64,000 nt of DNA from contig NZ_MBQE01000002.1 of the NCBI RefSeq assembly GCF_001696535.1, forward strand, positions 659,177-723,176, in the 5' to 3' direction. A program made the position numbers and the translations under genes. The first letter of the stretch is position 1, and each line of letters begins with the position of its first letter. A model generated the notes under the pieces. It searched no databases. It was not told the DNA's origin and was given only the letters and a program-made list of their open reading frames with translations. Below are positions 52,551 through 61,130 of the stretch, piece after piece. This stretch comes from Stappia indica. Lineage in GTDB: Bacteria > Pseudomonadota > Alphaproteobacteria > Rhizobiales > Stappiaceae.

Positions 52551-52597
52551 ACGTCAGGAAATTGTCATAAAACCGCAGATTCCCTGTCATCTATACA
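52551..52597 (+). promoter_or_regulatory. Pho box upstream of phnC
   Basis: Four seven-base units repeat with an 11-bp period: ACGTCAG (52551), TTGTCAT (52562), CCGCAGA (52573, degenerate) and CTGTCAT (52584), with AT-rich spacers such as AAAA. This matches the PhoB consensus CTGTCAT-N4-CTGTCAT. TATACA (52592-52597) can serve as -10 for the units at 52562-52579. It marks phnCDE as phosphate-starvation inducible. Confidence 0.75.
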
Positions 52598-52634
52598 GGA
52601 TACGCAAGCTTCAATCATCAGGATTGAGGCGCAG

Positions 52635-53486
52635 ATGTTCAAGCTCGACGGTGTGACGCGAAAGTTCGGATTGCTGACCGCGGTGGATGGCGTGACGCTG
52701 GATATTCCGGACGGACAGATGGTCGGTGTCATCGGCCGTTCGGGTGCCGGCAAGTCCACCTTGCTGCGGATGCTCAACCGGCTGGTCGATCCGAATGGCG
52801 GACGGATCCTGTTCCGCGACACCGAGGTCTCGGCGCTGTCGGGATCGGCGTTGCGCTCGTGGCGGCGCGACTGCGCGATGGTGTTCCAGCAGTTCAACCT
52901 CGTGCCTCGCCTCGACGTGGTGTCCAACGTGCTGCACGGCACGCTGAATGCCCGCTCGACGCTTTCAACCGTCTTCAACCTGTTTTCCAAGGCCGACATC
53001 CTGCGCGCCATCGACATCCTGGAGCGGCTGGGTGTCGCGGAGCATGCGATGAAGCGCGCCGAGGCACTGTCGGGCGGCCAGCAGCAGCGTGTGGCGATCG
53101 CCCGCGCGCTGATGCAATCACCGAAGGTGCTGCTCGCCGACGAGCCCATCGCCTCGCTCGACCCGCTGAATGCCAAGATCGTCATGGATGCGCTCAAGGA
53201 CATCAACGAGCGCGAGGGGATCACCGTCATCACCAACCTGCACACGCTGGACACCGCGCGCACCTATTGCGAGCGGATCATCGGCATGTCGCAGGGGCGG
53301 GTCGTGTTCGACGGCACCGCGAATGAGCTGACGGCCGAAGCGGTGCGCGAGATCTACGGCACCGATGGCGAGGGCAACGAAATCTCCGAGGCCATCACCT
53401 CGACCAGCATCACCGCCCGGCCGATGCCGGCAGCGGTGGTCTCCCCATCCCCGGCCATGTTGCGGACGGCCTCCGCCTCCGCCTGA
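52635..53486 (+). CDS. phnC: Phosphonate ABC transporter ATP-binding protein PhnC
   Basis: 283 residues. Walker A is [14 protein letters not shown], the Q loop is [20 protein letters not shown], the signature is [15 protein letters not shown] and Walker B is [14 protein letters not shown]. The phrase [13 protein letters not shown] is characteristic of PhnC. The C-terminus has about 30 extra Ala/Pro/Ser-rich residues beyond the usual end. GAGG precedes the ATG at 52635; the longer frame starts in the Pho box and is rejected. Confidence 0.95.
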   Translation: MFKLDGVTRKFGLLTAVDGVTLDIPDGQMVGVIGRSGAGKSTLLRMLNRLVDPNGGRILFRDTEVSALSGSALRSWRRDCAMVFQQFNLVPRLDVVSNVLHGTLNARSTLSTVFNLFSKADILRAIDILERLGVAEHAMKRAEALSGGQQQRVAIARALMQSPKVLLADEPIASLDPLNAKIVMDALKDINEREGITVITNLHTLDTARTYCERIIGMSQGRVVFDGTANELTAEAVREIYGTDGEGNEISEAITSTSITARPMPAAVVSPSPAMLRTASASA

Positions 53487-53561
53487 GCCGCAGGATCCGG
53501 CGCGGCTTTCCGCGCGCGGTCACACAACTAATACCAAACGACCTCTTTCAGGAGACGTCAC

Positions 53562-54467
53562 ATGCTCAGGAAGCTTCTCTTGGCCGCTACCGCGGTCGCG
53601 GCCATGTCTGTCGGTGCAACGGCGCAGGAGATCACCGAGTTCCGCATCGGCGTTCTCGGCGGCGAGAACGCCCAGGACCGTCTGGCCTCCAACGAGTGCC
53701 TGCGCTCCTATGTGCAGGACCTGCTCGGCGTCGAGACCAAGATCTTCACCCCGGCCGACTATGACGGTGTGATCCAGGGTCTGCTTGGCGGCTCCATCGA
53801 TCTGGCCTGGCTCGGTGCCTCGGGCTACGCGAAGACCTATCTGACCGATCCGGAAGCGGTCGACGTTGTGCTGGTCAAGACCAACCTCGACGGGTCGTTC
53901 TCGTATCACTCCATCGGTTTTGCCCGCAAGGACAGCGGCATCACCTCACTTGCCGACATGAAGGGCAAGAAGTTCGGCTTCGGCGATCCGAACTCGACCT
54001 CCGGCTACCTGATCCCGTCCATCGAGATCCCGCAGCAGACCGGTGCGTCCATGGAAAACGGCGCATATTTCGGCGAAGTGGTCTTCACCGGCGGTCATGA
54101 GCAGACCATCGTTGCCGTGAAGAACGGCGATGTCGACGGCGGCGTGACCTGGGCCGACGGCCAGGGCGAGTGGATCGACGGCTACAATTCCGGCGCCCTG
54201 CGCAAGGCGGTCGATGCCGGTCTCGTCGATATGAACGATCTGGTCGAGATCTGGCGCTCGAAGCCGATCCCGGAGGGTCCGGTCGTCCTGCGCCGCGCCC
54301 TGCCGGCCGACGTCAAGGAGAAGGTCACCCAGCTCCTGAAGGACCTGCACGGCAAGGATCCGGAGTGCGCCTACAACGTGGCCGCCGGCGAGACCGCGGG
54401 CTTCGCCCCGATCACCCACGACGCTTACGAGTCGATCATCGCGGTCCGTAAGGCCAAGAGCAACTGA
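53562..54467 (+). CDS. phnD: Phosphonate ABC transporter binding protein PhnD
   Basis: 301 residues with a signal peptide (LLLAATAVAAMSVGATA, cleavage before QEITEF). PhnD signatures include RIGVLGGENAQDRLASNECL, FTPADYDGVIQGLLGGSIDL and GDPNSTSGYLIPS, the phosphonate-binding Ser/Thr loop. It is the periplasmic receptor for alkylphosphonates. It is followed by a strong intercistronic stem-loop before phnE. Confidence 0.96.
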   Translation: MLRKLLLAATAVAAMSVGATAQEITEFRIGVLGGENAQDRLASNECLRSYVQDLLGVETKIFTPADYDGVIQGLLGGSIDLAWLGASGYAKTYLTDPEAVDVVLVKTNLDGSFSYHSIGFARKDSGITSLADMKGKKFGFGDPNSTSGYLIPSIEIPQQTGASMENGAYFGEVVFTGGHEQTIVAVKNGDVDGGVTWADGQGEWIDGYNSGALRKAVDAGLVDMNDLVEIWRSKPIPEGPVVLRRALPADVKEKVTQLLKDLHGKDPECAYNVAAGETAGFAPITHDAYESIIAVRKAKSN

Positions 54468-54489
54468 TCGGCCGATCTTCGTGACAGCC

Positions 54490-54512
54490 GGGCGGGGCCT
54501 GTGGTCCCGCCC
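54490..54512 (+). repeat. Intercistronic hairpin after phnD
   Basis: GGGCGGG (54490-54496) pairs with CCCGCCC (54506-54512) across a 9-nt loop, in the 82-bp gap between phnD and phnE. There is no T run. It is comparable to the stems after the other binding-protein genes of the window. Confidence 0.65.
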
Positions 54513-54549
54513 GTGCGCTTTGGCCAACAGCCATCGATAGCAGGACTTC

Positions 54550-55407
54550 ATGACGGACACGGCTTCCGCCAGGTCGGGCGACATCCGCGCCGACTATCTC
54601 GCCCATGCCCGCCAGCGGCAGATGTACAGCGGCATCCTGCTGCTGGTCTTCACCCTGCTGATGTTATCGGGCTTCCAGCTTGCCGATGCCCGCAATGCCG
54701 GCGGCTTCTGGACCGGCATCCACCAGTTCTTCGACTTTCCGTCAGAGGTGGTGAGCGAGGCGATCGCCAAGGCCGGCAACCTGCCGGGCCTGATGTGGAC
54801 GTTTCTGCCGTCTCTGATCGAGACCATCAACATTGCCGGCGTGGCAACGCTGATCGGAGCCTGTGGGGGCGCGCTGCTGTCGCTGCTGTCGACACGCGGG
54901 CTGGCGCGGTTTCCCGCGCTGATCCCCGTGTTCCGGCGGCTGATGGATGCGATGCGGGCGATCCCCGAGATCGTGATCGCGCTCGTGCTCATCTTCCTGC
55001 TCGGCGGCGGGCCGGTGCCGGCGATGATCGCCATCGCCTTCCATACAACGGGAGCGCTCGGAAAGCTGTTCTCGGAAGTGAGCGAGAACGCCGACCGCAA
55101 GCCGGTCGAGGGACTTGCCTCGGCGGGCGCGAGCTGGAGCCAGTCGATGTGGCTCGGCGTGCTGCCGCAGGTCATGCCGAACTGGCTTTCCTATGCGCTC
55201 CTGCGTTTCGAGATCAACGTCCGGGCCTCCGCCATTCTGGGTTTCGTCGGCTCTGGCGGCATCGGCTACGATCTCAAGACGGCGATGCAGTGGGGGCAGG
55301 GGCGCTACGACCAGGTCGTCGCGATCTTCCTGCTGCTCTTCGCCACCATCGTCGTCATAGACCAGGTGTCGAGCCATTTCCGGCACAAGCTGGTGAAGGG
55401 GCACTGA
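54550..55407 (+). CDS. phnE: Phosphonate ABC transporter permease PhnE
   Basis: 285 residues, the normal PhnE length, with about six membrane helices. The coupling (EAA-like) loop is ADRKPVEGLASAGASWSQSM, and the end INVRASAILGFVGSGGIGYD is diagnostic of PhnE. It pairs with the second, longer PhnE encoded 1 bp downstream. Confidence 0.95.
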   Translation: MTDTASARSGDIRADYLAHARQRQMYSGILLLVFTLLMLSGFQLADARNAGGFWTGIHQFFDFPSEVVSEAIAKAGNLPGLMWTFLPSLIETINIAGVATLIGACGGALLSLLSTRGLARFPALIPVFRRLMDAMRAIPEIVIALVLIFLLGGGPVPAMIAIAFHTTGALGKLFSEVSENADRKPVEGLASAGASWSQSMWLGVLPQVMPNWLSYALLRFEINVRASAILGFVGSGGIGYDLKTAMQWGQGRYDQVVAIFLLLFATIVVIDQVSSHFRHKLVKGH

Positions 55408-55408
55408 C

Positions 55409-56755
55409 ATGGCTGCGATGATCTCCACAGCGCAGGCCGGCTCGCTCGGCGACGCTGCGGTTGCCGCCTTCGACCGCAAGCGGCGGCTCGCTTTCACCGT
55501 CCCCGCGGTGGTTCTCCTCTACCTGACCTACGTGTTCTTCGCCTTCGACATTCCGGGCATTGTCGCCAATGCGCGGACCGACAACGCGGCGATCCTGCTT
55601 TCCGACTTCTGGAGCTACAAGACGCATGTCACGCGGGACAACCGCACCGGCAACGTCACCGTGGCCATCGAAGGCGAGAACAAGGGCACCTATCCGCCCG
55701 GCCGTCTGCCCGACTGGGTGGGCATGCAGGACGGCGTTACGCGGATCGATCTCGGGAAGGGCTACGAAGTCGTCTATGAGGGCGAGGGCGCGCGTTTCAC
55801 CGTTCCCGATTACGGCGTGATCCGCGTCGAGCCGGAGGGGCGGGGCATCCGTCTGGAACTGCCGGAGGGCGAGGTTCCGAGTTGGATCAACGCATCGTCC
55901 GCCCGCGTCACCGCGACGACACCGCAGGGGCGGTTCTCGATGACCCGCAACCGGACCGAGACTTTCCGCTACGAGCCGGGCTGGGAGCTGTTCTTCTTCA
56001 CGCTCGACAGTCCGTTCAGCGGCCGCTCGGTTCCCGAGCTGGCGGGACTGGCGGTGTCTGGCGAGCGCATCGATCCGGCACGGCCGAACATCGCCTACAT
56101 GCTCTCGGAATTCTGGACCAACAAGATGTGGCGGCACGGCGACGTCGCCTGGGCCCTGTTCGAGACGGTACTGATGGCGTTCCTGGGAACCATGGGCGCG
56201 GCGCTGGTTGCACTGCCGCTCGCGTTCCTTGCCGCGTCCAACTTCACGCCCGCACGGATCGTGCGCTTTGCGCTCAGGCGTGTGTTCGACTTCGTGCGCG
56301 GCGTCGACGGGCTGATCTGGACCATCATCCTCAGCCGCGCCTTCGGACCCGGTCCGCTGACGGGGTCGCTGGCGATCCTGATGACCGACACCGGGTCTTT
56401 CGGCAAGCTGTTCTCGGAGGCGTTGGAAAACATCGACCGCAAGCAGGTGGAAGGTGTCCAGTCGACCGGCGCATCGCCGATCCAGCAGGCGCGCTTCGGC
56501 GTGATGCCGCAGATCGTGCCGGTGCTGCTCAGCCAGGTTCTCTACTTCCTGGAATCGAATACGCGCAGCGCCACCGTGATCGGCGCCATCGTCGGCGGCG
56601 GCATCGGCCTGCTGCTCACCCAGGCGATCATCACCCAGAAGGACTGGGAGGAGGTCAGCTACTACATCATCCTCATCGTCCTGATGGTAATGGCGATGGA
56701 CAGCCTGTCCGGATGGCTCAGAGGCCTGTTGATCGGTCGGGCCGGTCGGACGTAA
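55409..56755 (+). CDS. phnE: Second phosphonate permease PhnE, with large inserted domain
   Basis: 448 residues, against about 280 for a standard PhnE. Helix 1 (LAFTVPAVVLLYLTYVFF, about residues 27-45) is separated from the permease core (from about 245) by some 190 residues. This insert is hydrophilic and beta-rich (GTYPPGRLPDWVGM, GYEVVYEGEGARFTVPDYG), probably periplasmic. The core has the coupling loop DRKQVEGVQSTGASPIQQAR and SNTRSATVIGAIVGGGIG. Extended second PhnE proteins are known in rhizobia; the role of the insert is not established. Confidence 0.9.
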   Translation: MAAMISTAQAGSLGDAAVAAFDRKRRLAFTVPAVVLLYLTYVFFAFDIPGIVANARTDNAAILLSDFWSYKTHVTRDNRTGNVTVAIEGENKGTYPPGRLPDWVGMQDGVTRIDLGKGYEVVYEGEGARFTVPDYGVIRVEPEGRGIRLELPEGEVPSWINASSARVTATTPQGRFSMTRNRTETFRYEPGWELFFFTLDSPFSGRSVPELAGLAVSGERIDPARPNIAYMLSEFWTNKMWRHGDVAWALFETVLMAFLGTMGAALVALPLAFLAASNFTPARIVRFALRRVFDFVRGVDGLIWTIILSRAFGPGPLTGSLAILMTDTGSFGKLFSEALENIDRKQVEGVQSTGASPIQQARFGVMPQIVPVLLSQVLYFLESNTRSATVIGAIVGGGIGLLLTQAIITQKDWEEVSYYIILIVLMVMAMDSLSGWLRGLLIGRAGRT

Positions 56756-56881
56756 GTTCGACGGCTTACTGTCAGGGGCTTTCCCGGCAGGTCCTGCCCG
56801 TCGCTGGGGTTCGGAGCGAGGTGTTGCGTCCCCTGGCGCGACCGTCCTGGCCGGCTCTCGGCTTCACGAAAAGCGGAACGC

Positions 56882-57574
56882 ATGCGATACGCGATCTACT
56901 TCACGCCCGACGCCGGGCACCCGCTGGTCCGCGCGGCCGAGGACTGGCTCGGCCGCAGCGTATTCGGCAGAGCTGTCGAGCCGGCTGATATCGGCGGGTT
57001 CTCGCCGCAGGCCCGGGCCGGCCTGATCGCCTCTGCGGTGCGCTACGGCTTTCACGGGACGCTGAAGGCGCCGTTCCGTCTGGCTGCAGGGCGGAGCGAG
57101 AACGAGCTGGTTTCCGCTTTCGATGCCTTCTGCGGTGCGACGCGGCCCATCGCTCCCGTGAGCTTGAAGCTGTCGGATCTCGACGGCTTCTTCGCGCTGA
57201 CGCCCGCCGGCCCGGTGGACGAGCTGAACGGGTTGGCTAGCGGCATCGTGCGGCATTTCGAGCCCTTCCGGGCGCCTCTTACCGAGGCGGAGATCGCGCG
57301 TCGCCGCCCGGAGAAGTTGTCGCCGCAGCAGCGGGAGCTGCTGGAGACCTGGGGCTATCCCTATATTTTCGACGCATTCCGCTTCCACATGACGCTCAGC
57401 GACCGGCTGGACGGCGAGACGGCAGTTGCCGTTCGCCGGGCTTTGGACGAGCAGTTCGATGCGCTGGTGGCGACCCCGGTCGCCTTCGACCGGCTTGCGA
57501 TCTTCGCCGAGCCGGCTCCAGGCGCTCCCTTCATCTGCCTGCATCAGGCGCCACTTGCGGGAACAGGCGGCTGA
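56882..57574 (+). CDS. DUF1045 phosphonate-operon protein (2H-phosphoesterase-like)
   Basis: 230 residues. Two H-x-T/S-like motifs are visible: FHGTLKAPF near residue 58 and FHMTLSDRL near residue 169, the signature of the 2H phosphoesterase fold. The N-terminus RYAIYFTPDAGHPLVRAAED is typical of DUF1045. Relatives sit in phn operons upstream of phnM and phnN and may process cyclic ribose phosphates; the reaction here is unproven. It follows the second phnE after 126 bp. Confidence 0.88.
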   Translation: MRYAIYFTPDAGHPLVRAAEDWLGRSVFGRAVEPADIGGFSPQARAGLIASAVRYGFHGTLKAPFRLAAGRSENELVSAFDAFCGATRPIAPVSLKLSDLDGFFALTPAGPVDELNGLASGIVRHFEPFRAPLTEAEIARRRPEKLSPQQRELLETWGYPYIFDAFRFHMTLSDRLDGETAVAVRRALDEQFDALVATPVAFDRLAIFAEPAPGAPFICLHQAPLAGTGG

Positions 57575-57604
57575 CAGACCGTTCCCCTCGAGAAAGACGG
57601 ACCG

Positions 57605-58744
57605 ATGGATACCATACTGACCAATGCCCGGATCGTGCTGGCCGACCAGGTTGTCGAGGGCTCGCTGCATCTGCGCGACGGCCGCATCGCCGGGATCGAC
57701 AGCGGCCCCTCGTCGCTGCCGGGCGCACAGGACATGGGCGGCGACTATGTGACCCCCGGGCTGGTCGAGCTGCATACCGATCATCTGGAAAACCACTACG
57801 CGCCGCGCCCCAAGGTCCGGTGGAACCCGATTGCAGCCGTCTGTGCCCATGATGCTCAGATCGCTGCCAGCGGCATCACCACGGTCTTCGATGCCCTGCG
57901 CGTCGGGCTCGACGAGGATACCGACATCACCGATGCCGACATGCGGCGGCTGGCCGATGCCATCGAGGCGGGCATGGCGAAGGACCGGCTGCGGGCGGAG
58001 CATTTCATCCACCTGCGCTGCGAAGTGTCCGCGCCCAATTGCCTGGATAGCTTCGAGATCTTCGAGAACGACCCGCGCGTGCGCATCGCTTCGCTGATGG
58101 ATCACTCGCCCGGGCAGCGCCAGTTCGTGAGCCTCGAGGCTTACGCGATCTACTACAAGGGCAAGCGGGGCATGAGCGACGCGGAGTTCAACGACTTCTG
58201 CGAGCGGCGGATGGCTCAGTCGGCGACCTGGTCCGACAAGAACCGCAAGATCGTCGCCGAGCGCGCCAGAGCGCGCGGGGTCATGCTGGCCAGCCATGAC
58301 GACGCGACCGATGCTCATGTCGACGAGGCGGTGGAACTGGGGATCCGCGTCGCGGAATTCCCGACCACGCTGGAGGCGGCGCGCGCGTCCAAGTCGCAGG
58401 GGCTGGCGGTGCTGATGGGGGCTCCCAACGTGGTGCGCGGCGGCTCGCATTCCGGCAATGTCTCGGCGCGGGATCTTGCGGCCAACGGCCTGCTCGACAT
58501 CCTGTCGTCGGACTACATCCCCTTCAGCCTCATCCAGTCCGCCTTCTTCCTGGGCGAGGTGGTCGACGGGATCGACCTGCCGGAGTCGATTGCCATGGTC
58601 ACACGCACGCCGGCCCGCTCCGCCGGGCTCGACGACCGCGGCGAGATCGCCATCGGCAAGCGCGCCGATCTGGTGCGTGTGCGCGTCGAGGAGCACATCC
58701 CGATCGTGCGCACCGTCTGGCGCGAAGGCAACCGGGTGGTTTGA
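57605..58744 (+). CDS. phnM: 5-phosphoribosyl-1-triphosphate diphosphatase PhnM
   Basis: 379 residues, as in E. coli PhnM (378). The amidohydrolase metal motif is VELHTDHLENH; further ligands lie in FIHLRCEVS, LASHDDATDAH and ILSSDYIPFS. PhnM removes pyrophosphate from the ribose-triphosphate phosphonate made by PhnGHI(L), the step before PhnJ. The start at 57605 follows GAAAGACGGA. phnN begins 3 bp after its stop. Confidence 0.95.
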   Translation: MDTILTNARIVLADQVVEGSLHLRDGRIAGIDSGPSSLPGAQDMGGDYVTPGLVELHTDHLENHYAPRPKVRWNPIAAVCAHDAQIAASGITTVFDALRVGLDEDTDITDADMRRLADAIEAGMAKDRLRAEHFIHLRCEVSAPNCLDSFEIFENDPRVRIASLMDHSPGQRQFVSLEAYAIYYKGKRGMSDAEFNDFCERRMAQSATWSDKNRKIVAERARARGVMLASHDDATDAHVDEAVELGIRVAEFPTTLEAARASKSQGLAVLMGAPNVVRGGSHSGNVSARDLAANGLLDILSSDYIPFSLIQSAFFLGEVVDGIDLPESIAMVTRTPARSAGLDDRGEIAIGKRADLVRVRVEEHIPIVRTVWREGNRVV

Positions 58745-58747
58745 GCG

Positions 58748-59329
58748 ATGCAGGGGGCAGCATCGGGCAGGCAGGGGCCTTTGATCGCCGTCGTCGGGCC
58801 AAGCGGGGTCGGCAAGGACACGCTGCTTGCGCGGGCGAGGGCGGCCTTGTCCGATCGGCCTGAGGTGCTTTTCGTGCGCCGGTCGATCACCCGGCCGGCA
58901 AGCGGGGACGCCGAGGAGCATGTGCCGATCACGGCAGAAGCGTTCGATGAGGCGGAACGCGCGGGCCGTTTTGCCTATTGCTGGCGGGCGCATGGGTTGG
59001 GCTACGGGCTTCCTGCGTCCTTGACCGGGCATCTCGCCGCCGGAAGGCCTGCCGTTATCAACGGGTCCCGCAAGGTTCTCGCTGGCATGAAGGAGCGGTT
59101 TCCGACGCTGTCCGTGATCCAGATCGCGGCAGCTCCCGAGGTTCTGGCTGCCCGCCTTGCGGCGCGTGGGCGCGAGCGCGCGGACGAGATCGCTGCACGC
59201 ATCGCGCGTGCCGAAGAGCCGCTGCCGGTCGCGCCCGTCTGCGTTATCGACAATAGCGGCGAGTTGGACCAGGCAGCCGACGCGCTGGTCGCCGCCATTC
59301 TGGGGCTCGCCGCTCCGGCAAAGCGCTGA
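58748..59329 (+). CDS. phnN: Ribose 1,5-bisphosphate phosphokinase PhnN
   Basis: 193 residues. The P-loop is VVGPSGVGKDTLLARARAAL, followed by the guanylate-kinase-like VRRSITRPASGDAEEHVPIT. PhnN phosphorylates ribose 1,5-bisphosphate to PRPP, completing C-P lyase carbon salvage. No PhnP-type phosphodiesterase gene is found in the window. It is probably the last gene of the Pho-controlled phn unit. Confidence 0.94.
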   Translation: MQGAASGRQGPLIAVVGPSGVGKDTLLARARAALSDRPEVLFVRRSITRPASGDAEEHVPITAEAFDEAERAGRFAYCWRAHGLGYGLPASLTGHLAAGRPAVINGSRKVLAGMKERFPTLSVIQIAAAPEVLAARLAARGRERADEIAARIARAEEPLPVAPVCVIDNSGELDQAADALVAAILGLAAPAKR

Positions 59330-59399
59330 AACGACACCCTTCGCAATCCAACGGACCTCTTGCGCAGGCGCTGAAGCTTTGCGACAAGAAGAGCAGTAT

Positions 59400-59416
59400 T
59401 GCTCGCATTGCGAGCA
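59400..59416 (+). repeat. Perfect short hairpin between phnN and the methyltransferase gene
   Basis: TGCTCGC (59400-59406), loop ATT, GCGAGCA (59410-59416). It is followed by TTGATAAAAATA rather than a T run. It could be a weak terminator for the phn unit or an operator for the next gene, because TAAAAA (59421-59426) can act as a -10. Confidence 0.5.
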
Positions 59417-59493
59417 TTGATAAAAATACGGATGCAGCTGGTTGCGGGTCGGGCCGTGGCGCCATCGCATGCCGAAGGACGGGAGTGGATCGG

Positions 59494-60228
59494 ATGTCGG
59501 GGCAACTGGTAACCCATCGCACCAGCGGTTTGGTGCTGTCTCTGGACGAGACCGTTGCCAACGATCGTATCATCGAGGAGATCCGCCGCGGCCGTTACGA
59601 GGCGTCCGAGCTGTCCATGGCCTCGCGTTTCGTGCGCAAGGAAGACCGGGTGTTGGAACTCGGTGCCGGCATCGGCTTCATTTCCGCTGGCGTGATGCGC
59701 AATGTCGGGCCCGCCTACTATGCTGCCGTCGAGGCAGATGCACGCCTGATCCCGCATATCCGCCAGACCCATCTCAAGAACGGCGTGACCGGTGTCGAGG
59801 TGATCAATGCGGCCTTCGTCTCCGATCCTGCGACCCTGAAGACCGGCTACGTCGAGTTTACCCTGCACCGCGAATTCTGGCGCTCGGGCATCGGTCAGGA
59901 CCAGGAGGGCGTGACCGAGACGGTGCGGGTGCCGGCGGTCGACGCTTCCGCCTTCATCGCGGACAAGGGCATCACCGTCCTTATCGCCGACATCGAGGGG
60001 GCCGAGCTAGATCTCTTCCGTGATCTGCGCGTCCACGGTCTCAAGCGCATCGTGCTGGAAGTGCATCCGCACAAGATCGGCAAGGCCGGCATGATCGAGA
60101 TCTTCTCCGGCCTCTGCGCGGAAGGCTTTGCCTACAATGCCGCCCTGTCGGAAGGACCGGTCGTCTGTTTCGAGGCGGTCGGCGACAGCGAAAGCAGCGA
60201 GGCGGAGCTTTTCACCCGCTTCGCCTGA
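59494..60228 (+). CDS. FkbM-family methyltransferase
   Basis: 244 residues. The Rossmann SAM-binding motif is VLELGAGIGFISAGVM (about residues 50-65). The C-terminal FkbM block includes VLIADIEGAELDLFRDLRVH and VLEVHPHKIG. FkbM proteins O-methylate diverse small molecules and glycans; the acceptor here is unknown. ATG at 59494 has GGGAG 8 nt upstream; a GTG at 59485 is an alternative. A 164-bp gap with a hairpin separates it from phnN, so membership of the phn operon is doubtful. Confidence 0.85.
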   Translation: MSGQLVTHRTSGLVLSLDETVANDRIIEEIRRGRYEASELSMASRFVRKEDRVLELGAGIGFISAGVMRNVGPAYYAAVEADARLIPHIRQTHLKNGVTGVEVINAAFVSDPATLKTGYVEFTLHREFWRSGIGQDQEGVTETVRVPAVDASAFIADKGITVLIADIEGAELDLFRDLRVHGLKRIVLEVHPHKIGKAGMIEIFSGLCAEGFAYNAALSEGPVVCFEAVGDSESSEAELFTRFA

Positions 60229-60390
60229 ACCTTCCCGCGCACCCAGGAGCCGCGTCTCTCGTTCTTTAGTCCGCTTGCCGGAGTGCAGGCCCTTGGCAAC
60301 ACTTGTCGCCGGGGAGCAAGCATGTGCCAGCTGCTTGCGGACAAAGCCTTTGAAGATCACGCATTTGATGCGATGGTCGGAGAGACCGAC

Positions 60391-61107
60391 ATGCCAGTTC
60401 AATCCGGTGCCATGGCGAAATTCCTGATCATCGACGATCATCCGCTGTTTCGAGAGGCCCTGCACAGCGCGGTGACGCTGGCCTATCCGGATGCCGATAC
60501 CCAGGATGCCGCCTCGCTGCCGGAGGCCTGCGATATCCTGGCCGCGGAAGGCGGTTTCGATCTGGCACTGTTGGATCTCAGCATTCCCGGCGTGCGCGGC
60601 ATGGACGGGCTGCTGCATCTTCGCACCAACTTCCCGCGCTTGCCGGTGGTGGTCGTCTCGGGCCACGAAGACCCTAAGGTTGTCTCGCAGGTGATTGCCT
60701 ACGGGGCTGCCGGCTTTATTCCCAAGTCTGCCAAGAAGGCGGCCCTTGCAGACGCCATCCAGAAAGTCATCAACGGGGCTGTCTTCGTGCCGGACAATCT
60801 GGTGGCGACGAGCGACGAACAGATCGACGACCATGCCCGGGACATGATCAACCGGGTGGCGACGCTGACGCCGCAACAGCTCAAGGTGCTCGGCATGATT
60901 TGCGACGGGTTGCTCAACAAGCAGATCGCCTATGAGCTGCAGGTGGGCGAGACGACGGTGAAGGCCCACGTCTCGGAGATCCTTCGCAAGCTCAACGTCC
61001 ACAGCCGCACGCAGGTGGTGATCGAGATGTCGAAACTGGAGCAGGCTTCCGGGCTCGATCCGGCCGGCTCCGTGGGACATGGCCGCAGCGGCAGCACTGG
61101 CGACTGA
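60391..61107 (+). CDS. LuxR/NarL-type response regulator
   Basis: 238 residues. The receiver domain has the acidic pair D15/D16 (IIDDHPLF), phosphoacceptor D62 (LALLDLSIPG), S90 and K112 (FIPKSAKK). The C-terminal NarL-type HTH shows LTPQQLKVLGMICDGLLNKQ and VGETTVKAHVSEILRKLNVH. GGAGAG lies 6 nt before the ATG at 60391; upstream in-frame starts extend past the family N-terminus. It converges on the hybrid kinase gene, 23 bp away, which is its probable phosphodonor. Confidence 0.88.
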   Translation: MPVQSGAMAKFLIIDDHPLFREALHSAVTLAYPDADTQDAASLPEACDILAAEGGFDLALLDLSIPGVRGMDGLLHLRTNFPRLPVVVVSGHEDPKVVSQVIAYGAAGFIPKSAKKAALADAIQKVINGAVFVPDNLVATSDEQIDDHARDMINRVATLTPQQLKVLGMICDGLLNKQIAYELQVGETTVKAHVSEILRKLNVHSRTQVVIEMSKLEQASGLDPAGSVGHGRSGSTGD

Positions 61108-61130
61108 TCGGCTGCTTTCGCCAAGCGCAA

